Shown in pieces: positions 1 to 6,562 of a stretch of 13,177 nt of DNA. This DNA is from JBLNBU01 sp050260215. Lineage in GTDB: Bacteria; Pseudomonadota; Alphaproteobacteria; Rhodospirillales; Magnetospirillaceae. Position 1 is the stretch's first letter. Every line of letters begins with the position of its first letter. The DNA lies in NCBI GenBank assembly GCA_050260215.1, contig JBLNBU010000002.1, positions 1-13,177 of the forward strand, read 5' to 3'. The notes beneath the pieces are model-generated. The model saw only the letters and a list, made by a program, of their open reading frames with translations, was not told the origin of the DNA and searched no databases. Made by a program: the position numbers and the translations under genes.

Positions 1-113
1 ACGGCGCCGATCTTGGGCAGGGCCACCTTCGCCATCAGGATGTACAGGGTGAAGAAGGTGAGCGCCAGCCAGAACAACTGGGGCGCGAAGAATGCCGGAT
101 CGAATTGAGGCAT
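1..113 (-). CDS. atpF2: ATP synthase Fo subunit b' (N-terminal part, cut by window edge)
   Basis: Only the first 37 codons are inside the window; the gene continues beyond base 1. The protein starts MPQFDPAFFAPQLFWLALTF and has one hydrophobic segment at about residues 11-29, which would be the membrane anchor of a b-type peripheral stalk subunit. The FxPQLFWL pattern is typical of the b' subunit (also called atpG or atpX) of alphaproteobacteria and phototrophs, where b and b' form a heterodimeric stator linking Fo to F1. The ATG at 113 is preceded by AGGAG with a 7-base spacer. It lies 116 bases downstream of atpE on the same strand and should be the fourth gene of the atpI-B-E-b' operon; the b gene is expected next. 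The assignment as b' rather than b rests on this N-terminus and its position directly after atpE. Confidence 0.88.
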   Translation of the reverse strand, partial: MPQFDPAFFAPQLFWLALTFFTLYILMAKVALPKIGA

Positions 114-165
114 CCCGGTGCTCCTGGCAAAGGTGGAAAGACATACTCTCTGGTCGGGACGGAGG

Positions 166-198
166 GCCGCGGGAGGGAATTGATTCCCACCCCGCGGC
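166..198 (-). other. Long hairpin between atpE and the b' gene
   Basis: GCCGCGGG (166-173) pairs with CCCGCGGC (191-198) over 8 bp. After a small A/AC internal loop, GGGAA (175-179) pairs with TTCCC (184-188), closing a TTGA tetraloop. No T-run follows on the minus strand, so it is not a standard intrinsic terminator. It sits 31-64 bases after the atpE stop and more than 50 bases before the b' start. I infer an mRNA-stabilising or processing hairpin that could help give the c subunit its higher expression; this is unproven. Confidence 0.6.
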
Positions 199-229
199 GC
201 CCACGCGATCCGAAGGAGGACGTCCGTCC

Positions 230-454
230 TTACATGAACAGAACCATCAGCGCGACGACCAGGGCGAACAGCGCGATCGCCTCGGTCACCGCGAAGCCGA
301 TCCAGCCGTACAACTCGACATTGGCCTTGGCAGCCGGGTTGCGGCCGACGGTGGCGATCAGGTTCGACCAGATGTTGCCGACGCCGATACCCGAACCGAT
401 CATGCCGATGGCAGCCAGACCGGCACCGATCAACTTAGCAGCGCTCGCTTCCAT
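230..454 (-). CDS. atpE: ATP synthase Fo subunit c
   Basis: This 74-residue proteolipid forms the proton-carrying rotor ring of F-type ATP synthase in the inner membrane. It has the expected two-helix hairpin: a glycine-rich first helix (GxGxG-type stretch around residues 20-27), the polar loop R38-N39-P40 that contacts F1, and a second helix with the proton-binding carboxylate E58 in the context FAVTEAIALF. The start at 454 (MEASAAKL) is chosen because AAGGAG lies 8 bases upstream and the length fits the family; upstream in-frame codons give an atypical extension. It follows atpB after 59 bases on the same strand. Glutamate plus the absence of a sodium-ligand pattern suggests proton rather than sodium coupling. 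Confidence 0.97.
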   Translation of the reverse strand: MEASAAKLIGAGLAAIGMIGSGIGVGNIWSNLIATVGRNPAAKANVELYGWIGFAVTEAIALFALVVALMVLFM

Positions 455-513
455 AATCAGAACTCCTTCAGGACGAAAATTGACGCACTTAAACTCTCGG
501 CCGCTCGACCTAA

Positions 514-1248
514 TCAATGCATGTGAATGGCATCGTGGAGGTAGATGCAGGAGAGGATCGTGAACACGTAGGCCTGCAGGAGCGCGATGCCGAATTCCAG
601 CACCGTGATGCCCCCCAGGAAGGCGAAGGGAACCACGCCGGGGACCACGTAGAACGCGCCCAGGCTGACCACGAACCCGCCCATCACCTTGAGGATGATG
701 TGGCCCACCGTCATGTTGGCGAACAGTCGGACGGCCAGGCTGAACGGGCGCGAGAAGTAAGAGATCACCTCGATGGGGATCAGGATCACCGCGGTCGCGA
801 TCGGCGCGCCCTCGGGGAAGAACATGCGCAGGAAGTGGAAGCCGTGGCGGACGAAGCCGATCACGGTCACGCCCACGAACACCACCAGGGCCATGGCGAA
901 GGTGACGGCCACGTGGCTGGTGTAGGTGAAGAAGCCGGGGATCATGCCCAGCAGGTTGCCGAACAGCACGAACATGAACAGCGTGAAGATGAAGGGGAAG
1001 TACTTCCGCCCTTCGGCGCCGACGTTGTCGCGCAGCATGTTGGCTATGAATTCGTAGAAGACCTCGGCCGCCGACTGCCAGCGGCCCGGCACCAGGGCGC
1101 GCGAGCGCATGGACAGGGTCAAGAACAGCGTGACCAGGATGACGGCAACCACCATCGCCACGGCCGAATTGGTGAACGAGACGTCCACGCCGCCGACCTG
1201 GAGGGGGACAATCGGCTTGATCTTGAATTGCTCGATCGGGTTGGCCAC
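514..1248 (-). CDS. atpB: ATP synthase Fo subunit a
   Basis: This 244-residue membrane protein is the stator subunit that supplies the proton half-channels against the c ring. The signature block PIEVISYFSRPFSLAVRLFA (159-178) contains the essential arginine, R174, equivalent to R210 of E. coli subunit a. Several hydrophobic segments span about 27-47, 85-105, 112-134, 150-166 and 180-235, and the C-terminal block LEFGIALLQAYVF (218-230) is the conserved last-helix motif. The length is usual for alphaproteobacteria. The start codon is GTG at 1248, supported by GAGGAGAGG 6-9 bases upstream. Only 13 bases separate it from the atpI stop, and that stop (TGA) is part of the TGAGGAG ribosome-binding stretch, so translation is probably coupled to atpI. 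Confidence 0.97.
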   Translation of the reverse strand: MANPIEQFKIKPIVPLQVGGVDVSFTNSAVAMVVAVILVTLFLTLSMRSRALVPGRWQSAAEVFYEFIANMLRDNVGAEGRKYFPFIFTLFMFVLFGNLLGMIPGFFTYTSHVAVTFAMALVVFVGVTVIGFVRHGFHFLRMFFPEGAPIATAVILIPIEVISYFSRPFSLAVRLFANMTVGHIILKVMGGFVVSLGAFYVVPGVVPFAFLGGITVLEFGIALLQAYVFTILSCIYLHDAIHMH

Positions 1249-1261
1249 CGCACGCCTCTCC

Positions 1262-1618
1262 TCAATGGTCCTTCGTCTGCCCGGACTGGCGCCGCTGCGC
1301 CTCGCCGAACCCTACCGTCGCGTCCATGCCGTGCATCAGGCGATAGACGTTCATCACGCCGGCCGCCCCGCCCATCAGCAGGAACAGCACCATCAGCCAC
1401 GGCGCCGTGCCCAGCCAGGAATCAAGTCCCCAGCCGATACCGGTGCCTACCAGCACGGCGGCCACCAGCTCGACGCCGATGCGGAAGCCCATTGCCATGC
1501 CGGTCGGCCGACCCCGCGGGGTCGGGCCGCGGCCCGCATCGGCTTCCTCCCGGGCGCGCACTGCGCGCAGCCGGGCCTCGATATCGTCCAGCGACGGGGG
1601 TTTCTCCGGCTCAGCCAT
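1262..1618 (-). CDS. atpI: ATP synthase protein I (AtpI)
   Basis: This 118-residue protein has a charged, proline-rich N-terminal 40 residues and two membrane segments (about 44-66 and 73-95). The second ends in GGAAGVMNVYRLM, the pattern of the AtpI / ATPase_gene1 family. Such proteins help assemble the c ring or handle Mg2+ in the membrane and are not part of the final enzyme. The ATG at 1618 (MAEPEKPP) is preferred because GAGG lies 8 bases upstream and because the predicted transcript start near 1664 excludes the longer open frame that begins at 1765. It is the first gene of the atpI-B-E-b' operon and has its own promoter. Function is from family membership and position; sequence conservation in AtpI is low. 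Confidence 0.9.
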   Translation of the reverse strand: MAEPEKPPSLDDIEARLRAVRAREEADAGRGPTPRGRPTGMAMGFRIGVELVAAVLVGTGIGWGLDSWLGTAPWLMVLFLLMGGAAGVMNVYRLMHGMDATVGFGEAQRRQSGQTKDH

Positions 1619-1652
1619 ACCATGGACCTCGCAAGTTCCCCCTTCTGGCCAC

Positions 1653-1673
1653 GGTGCCAAAAGCGCCGGCACC
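1653..1673. promoter_or_regulatory. Inverted repeat over the atpI -10 / start-site region
   Basis: GGTGCC (1653-1658) and GGCACC (1668-1673) form 6-bp arms around a 9-base spacer. The dyad overlaps the -10 hexamer of the atp promoter and the expected transcription start, a position suited to a repressor or to a short leader hairpin. Its half-site resembles the palindrome at 1751-1763 (shared GGTGC). A regulatory role is inference. Confidence 0.35.
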
Positions 1674-1699
1674 ATAAGAGTTGCGCCCACCCGTGTCAA
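1671..1699 (-). promoter_or_regulatory. Sigma70-type promoter of the atpIBE operon
   Basis: On the minus strand TTGACA (1694-1699) is followed after exactly 17 bases by TATGGT (1671-1676). The -35 box is a full consensus match and the -10 matches at four of six positions. It predicts a transcript start near 1664 and a leader of about 45 bases before the atpI ATG at 1618. It lies in the 199-base gap after smc, so the atp genes can be transcribed independently of smc. Confidence 0.7.
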
Positions 1700-1750
1700 G
1701 GATTGAAACCCGTCTGGGTAAGTGCCTGTTTTATAACTGGAAAATCTAAT

Positions 1751-1763
1751 GGTGCATTGCACC
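1751..1763. promoter_or_regulatory. Palindrome GGTGCATTGCACC upstream of the atp promoter
   Basis: This 13-base perfect inverted repeat (GGTGCA-T-TGCACC) is centred about 60 bases upstream of the -35 box of the atp operon, in an AT-richer part of the smc/atpI gap. No U-run follows on either strand, so it is not a terminator. I infer a possible binding site for a dimeric regulator; the regulator is unknown. Confidence 0.35.
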
Positions 1764-1817
1764 AACCGGGGTTTTTGAGCCCATTAGGAGGGATTCCGTC
1801 CTCCCCGAAGGGGTGGC

Positions 1818-4800
1818 TCAGCCTGTCGCAGCCCGGTCCCGGATCGCCTCGGCCTGGGCCAGGTCCACCGAGACCAGCTGCGACACCCCGCGTTCGGCCA
1901 TGGTGACGCCGTACAGGCGGTCCATGCGGGCCATGGTCATGCGGTGGTGGGTGACGATCAGGAAGCGGGTCGATGTGGTCCCGGCGATGTCCTCGACCAG
2001 CGAGCAGAAGCGGTCGACGTTGGCGTCGTCCAGCGGCGCATCGACCTCGTCGAGCACGCAGATGGGCGCCGGGTTGGTCATGAACACGGCGAACAAAAGG
2101 GCCAGCGCGGTCAACGCCTGCTCGCCGCCCGACAGCAGCGACAGGCTTTGCAGGCGCTTGCCGGGCGGGCTGGCCATGATTTCCAGGCCGGCTTCCAGCG
2201 GGTCGTCGGATTCGGTCAGCGCCAGGTGGGCGCGGCCGCCGCCGAACAGCTTGACGAACAGGTCGCGGAAATGGCCGTCGACCGCCTTGAAGCTGGCCAG
2301 CAGGCGTTCGCGCCCCTCGCGGTTCAGTTCGTTGATGCCGTGGCGCAGCTTGATGATGGCCTTGACCAGGTCGTCCTTCTCGGCGCGCATGCCCGCCATG
2401 CGCTCCTCCAGCTCGGCCAGCTCGGTCTCGGCGCGGAGGTTGACCGGGCCCATGGCGTCACGCTCGCGCATCAACCGGTCCAGCTTGCGCTGCAGCTCGT
2501 CGGCGTCGGGGCGTTCGTCCTCGACCACGCCGGCGACCTCGCGCAGCTGTTCGGGGGTCAGGTCCAGGCGCTCGGCGATGCGGGTGGCCACCGAGCGGCA
2601 CTGCTGGTCGGCGGCGCCCACGGCGGCCTCGCGGCGGATGCGTTCCTCGCGCGCCCCGGCCAGCAGCGCCTCGGCGGCGCGCACCTTGCGGTCGGCCTCG
2701 GCCTGGCGGTGCTCGGCCGCCAACAGGGTGTCGGCGGCGCGGCGCCGGGCCGCCTCGGCCTCCTCGACGGCTTCCAGCAGCTCTGCGCGGCGGCGGGCGA
2801 AGGTATCGGGAGCTGCGGCCAGGCGTTCCAGCTCCAGCATCACCGTTTCGCGGCGCTCTTCCAGCTCGGCGACGTGGGCGCGGGCGGCCTCGGCGCGGCG
2901 GCGCCACGATTCTGCGTCGGACAGCAGCGCTTCCTGGCGGCGCTTGCGCTCGGCCGCCTCGCGGACCAGGCGGTCCAGGGTCGAGCGCGCCTCGACCAGG
3001 CTTGAGCGCCGCTCGGCCAGTTCGGCGCGCAGCGCGTTGACGCGGTCGCGGCCGTCGGCCTGCTCGGGGAAGGCGGCCACCGCGGCGCGGGCTTCGGCCA
3101 GCTCGCCTTCGGCGGCCTCGAGGTCGGCGGCGACGCCGGCCTGCTGCTCGGCCAGGGCGGCGACGCGGGTTTCGAAGGCGGTCCAGCGTTGGGCCAGCTT
3201 GCCGTGCAGGTCGCGGGCCTTGGCGGTCTCGGCGTCGGCGCGGCGCACCGCGTCCTTGGCCTGGCGCTCGGCCTCGGCGGCGTCCTCGACCGCGCGGGTG
3301 GCGGTCTCGACCCGGCCCTCGGCCTCCTCGACGCCCATGTCGGCGTCTTCCAGGCGCGCCTCCAGTTCGCGCAGGCGGTTGCGCTGGGCCAGGCGCACCG
3401 CCATGGCGCTGGGAGCGCCGGCGCGTGCCACCAGCCCGTCCCAGCGCCACAGGTCGCCGTCGCGGCTGACCAGGCGCTGGCCGCAGGCCAGCCGGTCCTT
3501 CAGGCGCTCGCCGGCGGCGGCGTCGGCGACCACGCCGACCTGGGACAGGCGGCGGGCCAGCTGGGGCGGGGCGGTGACCAGGCGCGACAGCGGCTCGGCG
3601 CCCTCGGGCAGGGCGGGGGCGTCGGCCAGGGGCGGCAGCTGGGTCCAGTGCAGCGGGGCGGTGCCGTCCAGGGACGCGGTCAGGTCCTCGCCCAGGGCGG
3701 CGGCCAGGGCGGGCTCGGCCCCGGCGGTGGCCGACACCTGGTCGAGCACCGGCGGATGATCGCTGCCGCCGCCCTGGTTCAGCACCTGGGCCAGCGCGTC
3801 GGCCTCGGCCTTGATGCGCGACCGTGCGGCCGAGGCGGCCTGGAAGGCGTCGCGGGCGGAATCGCGGGCGGCCTGGGCATGGATGCGGGCGCGGTCGGCG
3901 TCCTCGGCCGCCTGGCGGGATTCCTCGAGGTATTCCAGCGCCGCTTCCAGCTCCATCTCGGCGCCGGTCAGTTCGGCGCGGTCGACGCCTTCGCTTTCCG
4001 CCTGGGCGCGGGCGGCCTCGACCTGGGCCAGGCGCTCGGCCAGGCGCTCGCGCCGTCCCTCGCTTTCCTGCAGGCGGCGCAGGGCGGCGGCGCGCTCGGC
4101 GTCGGCGCTCGCCACCTCCTCCATGGCCTGGGACAGGTCGGTCTCGACGGTGGCCACCGCCTGGGCGGCGCCTTCGACTGCCGCTTCGGCCTCGGCGCGG
4201 GCGTCGCCCTCGTCCTCGGCGGCACCGTCCAGCAGGCGACGTTCCTCGTCCAGCCGGGCGATGGCCTGGTCGGAGTCGGCGGCGCGCGCATGCTCGCGCT
4301 GCAGGTCGGACCCGGCCTGGGCCAGGCGGGATTCCAGGTCGCGGCGGGTTTCGGCCAGGCGGCCTTCCTCGGCCTCGAGCTGCTCGCGCTCGAGCTGCAG
4401 GCGCTGGACGATGGCGGCAGCGGCGGCGTCGGCCTGGCGCAGTTCGGGCAGGCCGGCGGCGGCCTCGGCCTGCTCGGCGGCGGCGGCGGCGGCCAGGCCG
4501 GTGGCCTCCTCGACCTTCAGGTCGGCCTCCTTCATGGCGGCGCGCGCCGCCTCGATCAGGGCCAGGGCTTCCAGCCAGCCGATGTACAGCACCTGGGCCT
4601 CGATGGTGCGGATCTGCTCGGCGATGGTGCGGTAGCGCGCCGCCTGGCGGGCCTGCTTGCGCAGCGAATTGGCCTGCTCGTCCAGGGTGGCCAGCACGTC
4701 GTCGAGGCGGGCCAGGTTGAGGTCGGCGTTCTTCAGCCTCAGTTCCGCTTCGTGGCGGCGGGAATACAACCCGGCGATGCCGGCGGCCTCTTCCAGCAGG

Positions 4801-5297
4801 CCCCGGCGCTCGGCGGGCTTGGCGTTGATCAGCGCGCCGACCTTGCCCTGGCTGACCAGGCCAGACGAGCGGGCGCCGGTGGCGGCGTCGGCGAACAGCA
4901 GTTGGACGTCGCGGGCCCGCACATCCGAGCCGTTGATGCGGTAGTTGGACCCCTGGCCGCGCTCGATGCGCCGGGTCACCTCCAGCTCGGCGGCGCCGTT
5001 GAAGGCGCCGCGCACGCTGTTGTCGAGCGCGATGGCCACCTCGGCGATGTTGCGGGCCGGGCGCGACGCGGTGCCGCCGAAGATGACGTCGTCCATCTCG
5101 CCGCCGCGCATCTGGCGGGCCGAGGTTTCGCCCATCACCCAGCGCAGGGCCTCGATCAGGTTGGACTTGCCGCAACCGTTGGGGCCGACCACGCCCGTCA
5201 TGCCCGGCTCGATCAAGAGCTCGGCGGCATCGACAAACGACTTGAACCCCGACAGTCGCAGCTTGGTGAACTGAATCACGGCGCGCGCCCCGCGCAT
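1818..5297 (-). CDS. smc: Chromosome segregation / condensation ATPase SMC
   Basis: This 1159-residue SMC protein forms dimers that, with ScpA and ScpB, extrude and organise chromosomal DNA. It has the full architecture: N-terminal head with Walker A GPNGCGKS (38-45), the conserved head block GLVSQGKVGALINAKPAER (146-164), a long Ala/Glu/Arg-rich coiled coil (about 185-500), a compact hinge (about 515-640, including DGDLWRWDG), the returning coil (about 640-950), then the C-terminal head with signature LSGGEQ (1055-1060) and Walker B CVLDE (1080-1084) followed by the D-loop. Both head halves are intact, so it should be functional. The start is uncertain: ATG at 5297 gives MRGARAVIQFTKL, whereas GTG at 5279 would give a start at IQFTKLRLSGFKSF, closer to the usual SMC N-terminus. 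Neither has a strong ribosome-binding site. It follows the DsbA-family gene by 63 bases. scpA and scpB are not in the window. Confidence 0.97.
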   Translation of the reverse strand: MRGARAVIQFTKLRLSGFKSFVDAAELLIEPGMTGVVGPNGCGKSNLIEALRWVMGETSARQMRGGEMDDVIFGGTASRPARNIAEVAIALDNSVRGAFNGAAELEVTRRIERGQGSNYRINGSDVRARDVQLLFADAATGARSSGLVSQGKVGALINAKPAERRGLLEEAAGIAGLYSRRHEAELRLKNADLNLARLDDVLATLDEQANSLRKQARQAARYRTIAEQIRTIEAQVLYIGWLEALALIEAARAAMKEADLKVEEATGLAAAAAAEQAEAAAGLPELRQADAAAAAIVQRLQLEREQLEAEEGRLAETRRDLESRLAQAGSDLQREHARAADSDQAIARLDEERRLLDGAAEDEGDARAEAEAAVEGAAQAVATVETDLSQAMEEVASADAERAAALRRLQESEGRRERLAERLAQVEAARAQAESEGVDRAELTGAEMELEAALEYLEESRQAAEDADRARIHAQAARDSARDAFQAASAARSRIKAEADALAQVLNQGGGSDHPPVLDQVSATAGAEPALAAALGEDLTASLDGTAPLHWTQLPPLADAPALPEGAEPLSRLVTAPPQLARRLSQVGVVADAAAGERLKDRLACGQRLVSRDGDLWRWDGLVARAGAPSAMAVRLAQRNRLRELEARLEDADMGVEEAEGRVETATRAVEDAAEAERQAKDAVRRADAETAKARDLHGKLAQRWTAFETRVAALAEQQAGVAADLEAAEGELAEARAAVAAFPEQADGRDRVNALRAELAERRSSLVEARSTLDRLVREAAERKRRQEALLSDAESWRRRAEAARAHVAELEERRETVMLELERLAAAPDTFARRRAELLEAVEEAEAARRRAADTLLAAEHRQAEADRKVRAAEALLAGAREERIRREAAVGAADQQCRSVATRIAERLDLTPEQLREVAGVVEDERPDADELQRKLDRLMRERDAMGPVNLRAETELAELEERMAGMRAEKDDLVKAIIKLRHGINELNREGRERLLASFKAVDGHFRDLFVKLFGGGRAHLALTESDDPLEAGLEIMASPPGKRLQSLSLLSGGEQALTALALLFAVFMTNPAPICVLDEVDAPLDDANVDRFCSLVEDIAGTTSTRFLIVTHHRMTMARMDRLYGVTMAERGVSQLVSVDLAQAEAIRDRAATG

Positions 5298-5318
5298 CCC
5301 CCTAGTGGCGTCGCGGGG

Positions 5319-5347
5319 ACTATATCTTGTAGAGGCGTGAAGGGCTA
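5319..5347 (-). promoter_or_regulatory. Possible weak promoter of smc
   Basis: TATAGT (5319-5324) on the minus strand is a five-of-six match to a -10 box, 17 bases after TAGCCC (5342-5347), which is a poor -35. The expected transcript start near 5312 would give a leader of 15 bases to the ATG at 5297 or 33 to the GTG at 5279. smc could also be read through from the DsbA-family gene, since I see no terminator between them. Confidence 0.3.
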
Positions 5348-5360
5348 GGCCCTATATGCC

Positions 5361-5969
5361 CTATTTCTTCGCTGCCGCCTTCAGCGCCTTGTCCAGTTCC
5401 TCGTAGGGGACGGCGCCGCCGGGAATGATCTTGCCGTCGACCATCAGGGTCGGCGTGCCGTCGATGCCGAATTTCTGGTTGGCGTCCTTGGCGCGGGCCT
5501 GGATGGCGTTGGCCAGCTCCTGGTCCTTCAGGCAGGCGTCGACCTTGTCCTCGGTGATGCCGGCGAACTTGACCTGCTGCTTGATGGCGGCCAGCGGGTC
5601 CTTGGCGCCCGCCCACTTCTCCTGGCTGCGGAACAGGAGCGACAGCACGCCGAAATAGCGGTCGGGCCCGGCGCAGTGGGCAATCATCGAGGCGCCCACC
5701 GACAGCCCGGCGGGGGCGGTTGGGAAATCGCGATAGATCAGCTTGGCCTTGCCGGTGTCGATCCACTCCTGCTTGAGCTTGGGCAGGGTGGTCTCGTGGA
5801 AGTGGGCGCAGTGGGGACAGGTCAGCGACGCGTACTCGACGATGGTGATCGGCGCCTTGGGGTCGCCCATGACCTGGTCGATCTTGTAGCCCGGGTCGTC
5901 GGCGGCGCGGACGGCGCCTCCGGCCAGCAGGGCCACGACGACGGCGAAGATGCGGACCATCGACTTCAC
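5361..5969 (-). CDS. DsbA-family periplasmic thiol:disulfide oxidoreductase
   Basis: This 202-residue secreted thioredoxin-fold protein probably introduces or reshuffles disulfides in the periplasm. A signal peptide covers about residues 1-22 (hydrophobic run, then AVRA before ADDPG). The active site is CPHC at 51-54 in the context EYASLTCPHCAHF, and the cis-proline loop is GTPTLMVDG with P173. The helical insert contains RDFPTAPAGLS and a second cysteine pair, C99 and C146, which could form a structural disulfide. It resembles the Thioredoxin_4 / DsbA type common in alphaproteobacteria. The GTG at 5969 is chosen because GAGGAGG lies 5 bases upstream; the ATG at 5960 would put that site 14 bases away. 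The arms CTCCT/AGGAG (5976-5986) could partly mask this site. It has its own promoter and lies between the DciA-like gene and smc. DsbA versus a DsbG-like isomerase cannot be decided here. Confidence 0.93.
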   Translation of the reverse strand: MKSMVRIFAVVVALLAGGAVRAADDPGYKIDQVMGDPKAPITIVEYASLTCPHCAHFHETTLPKLKQEWIDTGKAKLIYRDFPTAPAGLSVGASMIAHCAGPDRYFGVLSLLFRSQEKWAGAKDPLAAIKQQVKFAGITEDKVDACLKDQELANAIQARAKDANQKFGIDGTPTLMVDGKIIPGGAVPYEELDKALKAAAKK

Positions 5970-6004
5970 GCTTCCCTCCTCAGGAGAACTACCTTGTCCG
6001 GCGG

Positions 6005-6033
6005 ATATTAGGAGGCGGCGACGGGCGCGGCAA
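6005..6033 (-). promoter_or_regulatory. Promoter of the DsbA-family gene
   Basis: TTGCCG (6028-6033) and TAATAT (6005-6010) on the minus strand are 17 bases apart, each matching four of six consensus bases. The predicted start near 5998 leaves a leader of about 29 bases. The -35 box directly abuts the stop codon of the DciA-like gene, so the 65-base gap seems built around this promoter. Confidence 0.5.
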
Positions 6034-6034
6034 G

Positions 6035-6514
6035 CTATCCAAGCCGGCTGGCCAGGCGTTCGAGCGCGGCGCGCAGCTCGGGGTCGTCGACGGCATCCAG
6101 CCGGGCCTGCAGCGATGGCGAGGGCGGCTTGGACGCGGCCGGCTGGGGGCGTGCACGCTTGGGCCGGGGCAGGGGGCCCTGCTGCAGCTGCAGGCGTTCG
6201 ACCGCCTGCCAGCCGAAATAGCCGTTGATGCGCTCGACCACCAGCGGTTCCAGGTGCTGCAGCTCGGTGGCGAAGGCGCCCGAATCGACCTTGATCACCA
6301 GCACGCCGTGGTCGCGCAGCTTGGGCGGGAACTTGATGCGCATGGGCAGGGTGTGCGCCGCCACCGCCGAGCCGACGATGGCCGGCCAGTCGACCACCAG
6401 CGCGCCGCCGGCAAAGCCGTGCTTGCCGAAGGCCGGGCGGGTCACCCGCTCGGCCGGCATGGCGATGCTGACCATGCCGTAGACCCGGGCGTCGTCGTCC
6501 TGTTGCTTGCTCAT
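6035..6514 (-). CDS. dciA: DUF721 protein, DciA-like replicative helicase loader candidate
   Basis: This 159-residue protein has a globular N-terminal part (about 1-105) with the DUF721 pattern: WPAIVGSAVAAHTLPMRIKF (43-62), LVIKVDSGAFATELQHL (about 72-88) and a following INGYFGWQAVERL segment. A proline/basic linker (about 110-132) and a short amphipathic C-terminal helix follow. DUF721 is the domain of DciA, which in bacteria lacking DnaC/DnaI-type loaders acts with the replicative helicase DnaB. The extended basic tail fits what is known of DciA tails. The ATG at 6514 is the only sensible start; no clear Shine-Dalgarno site precedes it. It diverges from mutY across 48 bases and precedes the DsbA-family gene and smc, an order that recurs in alphaproteobacteria. 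Family assignment is good; the helicase-loading role is by homology. Confidence 0.85.
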   Translation of the reverse strand: MSKQQDDDARVYGMVSIAMPAERVTRPAFGKHGFAGGALVVDWPAIVGSAVAAHTLPMRIKFPPKLRDHGVLVIKVDSGAFATELQHLEPLVVERINGYFGWQAVERLQLQQGPLPRPKRARPQPAASKPPSPSLQARLDAVDDPELRAALERLASRLG

Positions 6515-6562
6515 GGAACCCGACCATACCCCAGGGCTGCGATTTGCACTATCCTTGCGCCC
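6515..6562. promoter_or_regulatory. Divergent 48-base gap between dciA-like gene and mutY
   Basis: TATCCT (6550-6555, plus strand) lies 7 bases before the mutY ATG, and TATGGT (6523-6528, minus strand) lies 8 bases before the dciA-like ATG. If these are -10 boxes, both transcripts would start at or next to the start codon, meaning leaderless mRNAs, which fits the lack of a Shine-Dalgarno site on either gene. No convincing -35 boxes are visible, so this is tentative. Confidence 0.3.

Noticed and set aside
92..563. Plus-strand open frames across the atpE region
   Set aside because: They run opposite the clear atpE and its flanks, with no ribosome-binding site and no recognisable protein pattern.
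1787..1813. Hairpins after smc (CCCCGAAGGGG at 1803-1813 and GGAGG/CCTCC at 1787-1804) as an smc terminator
   Set aside because: Stems are short, they overlap each other, and no T-run follows on the minus strand.
3189..5348. Very long open frame (719 codons) on the plus strand opposite smc, and a 905-codon frame at 2458-5175 on the minus strand in another register
   Set aside because: Both overlap the clearly real smc gene. Their translations are low-complexity (Gly/Ala/Leu- or Arg/Pro/Gly-rich), as expected for shadow frames in GC-rich coiled-coil DNA.
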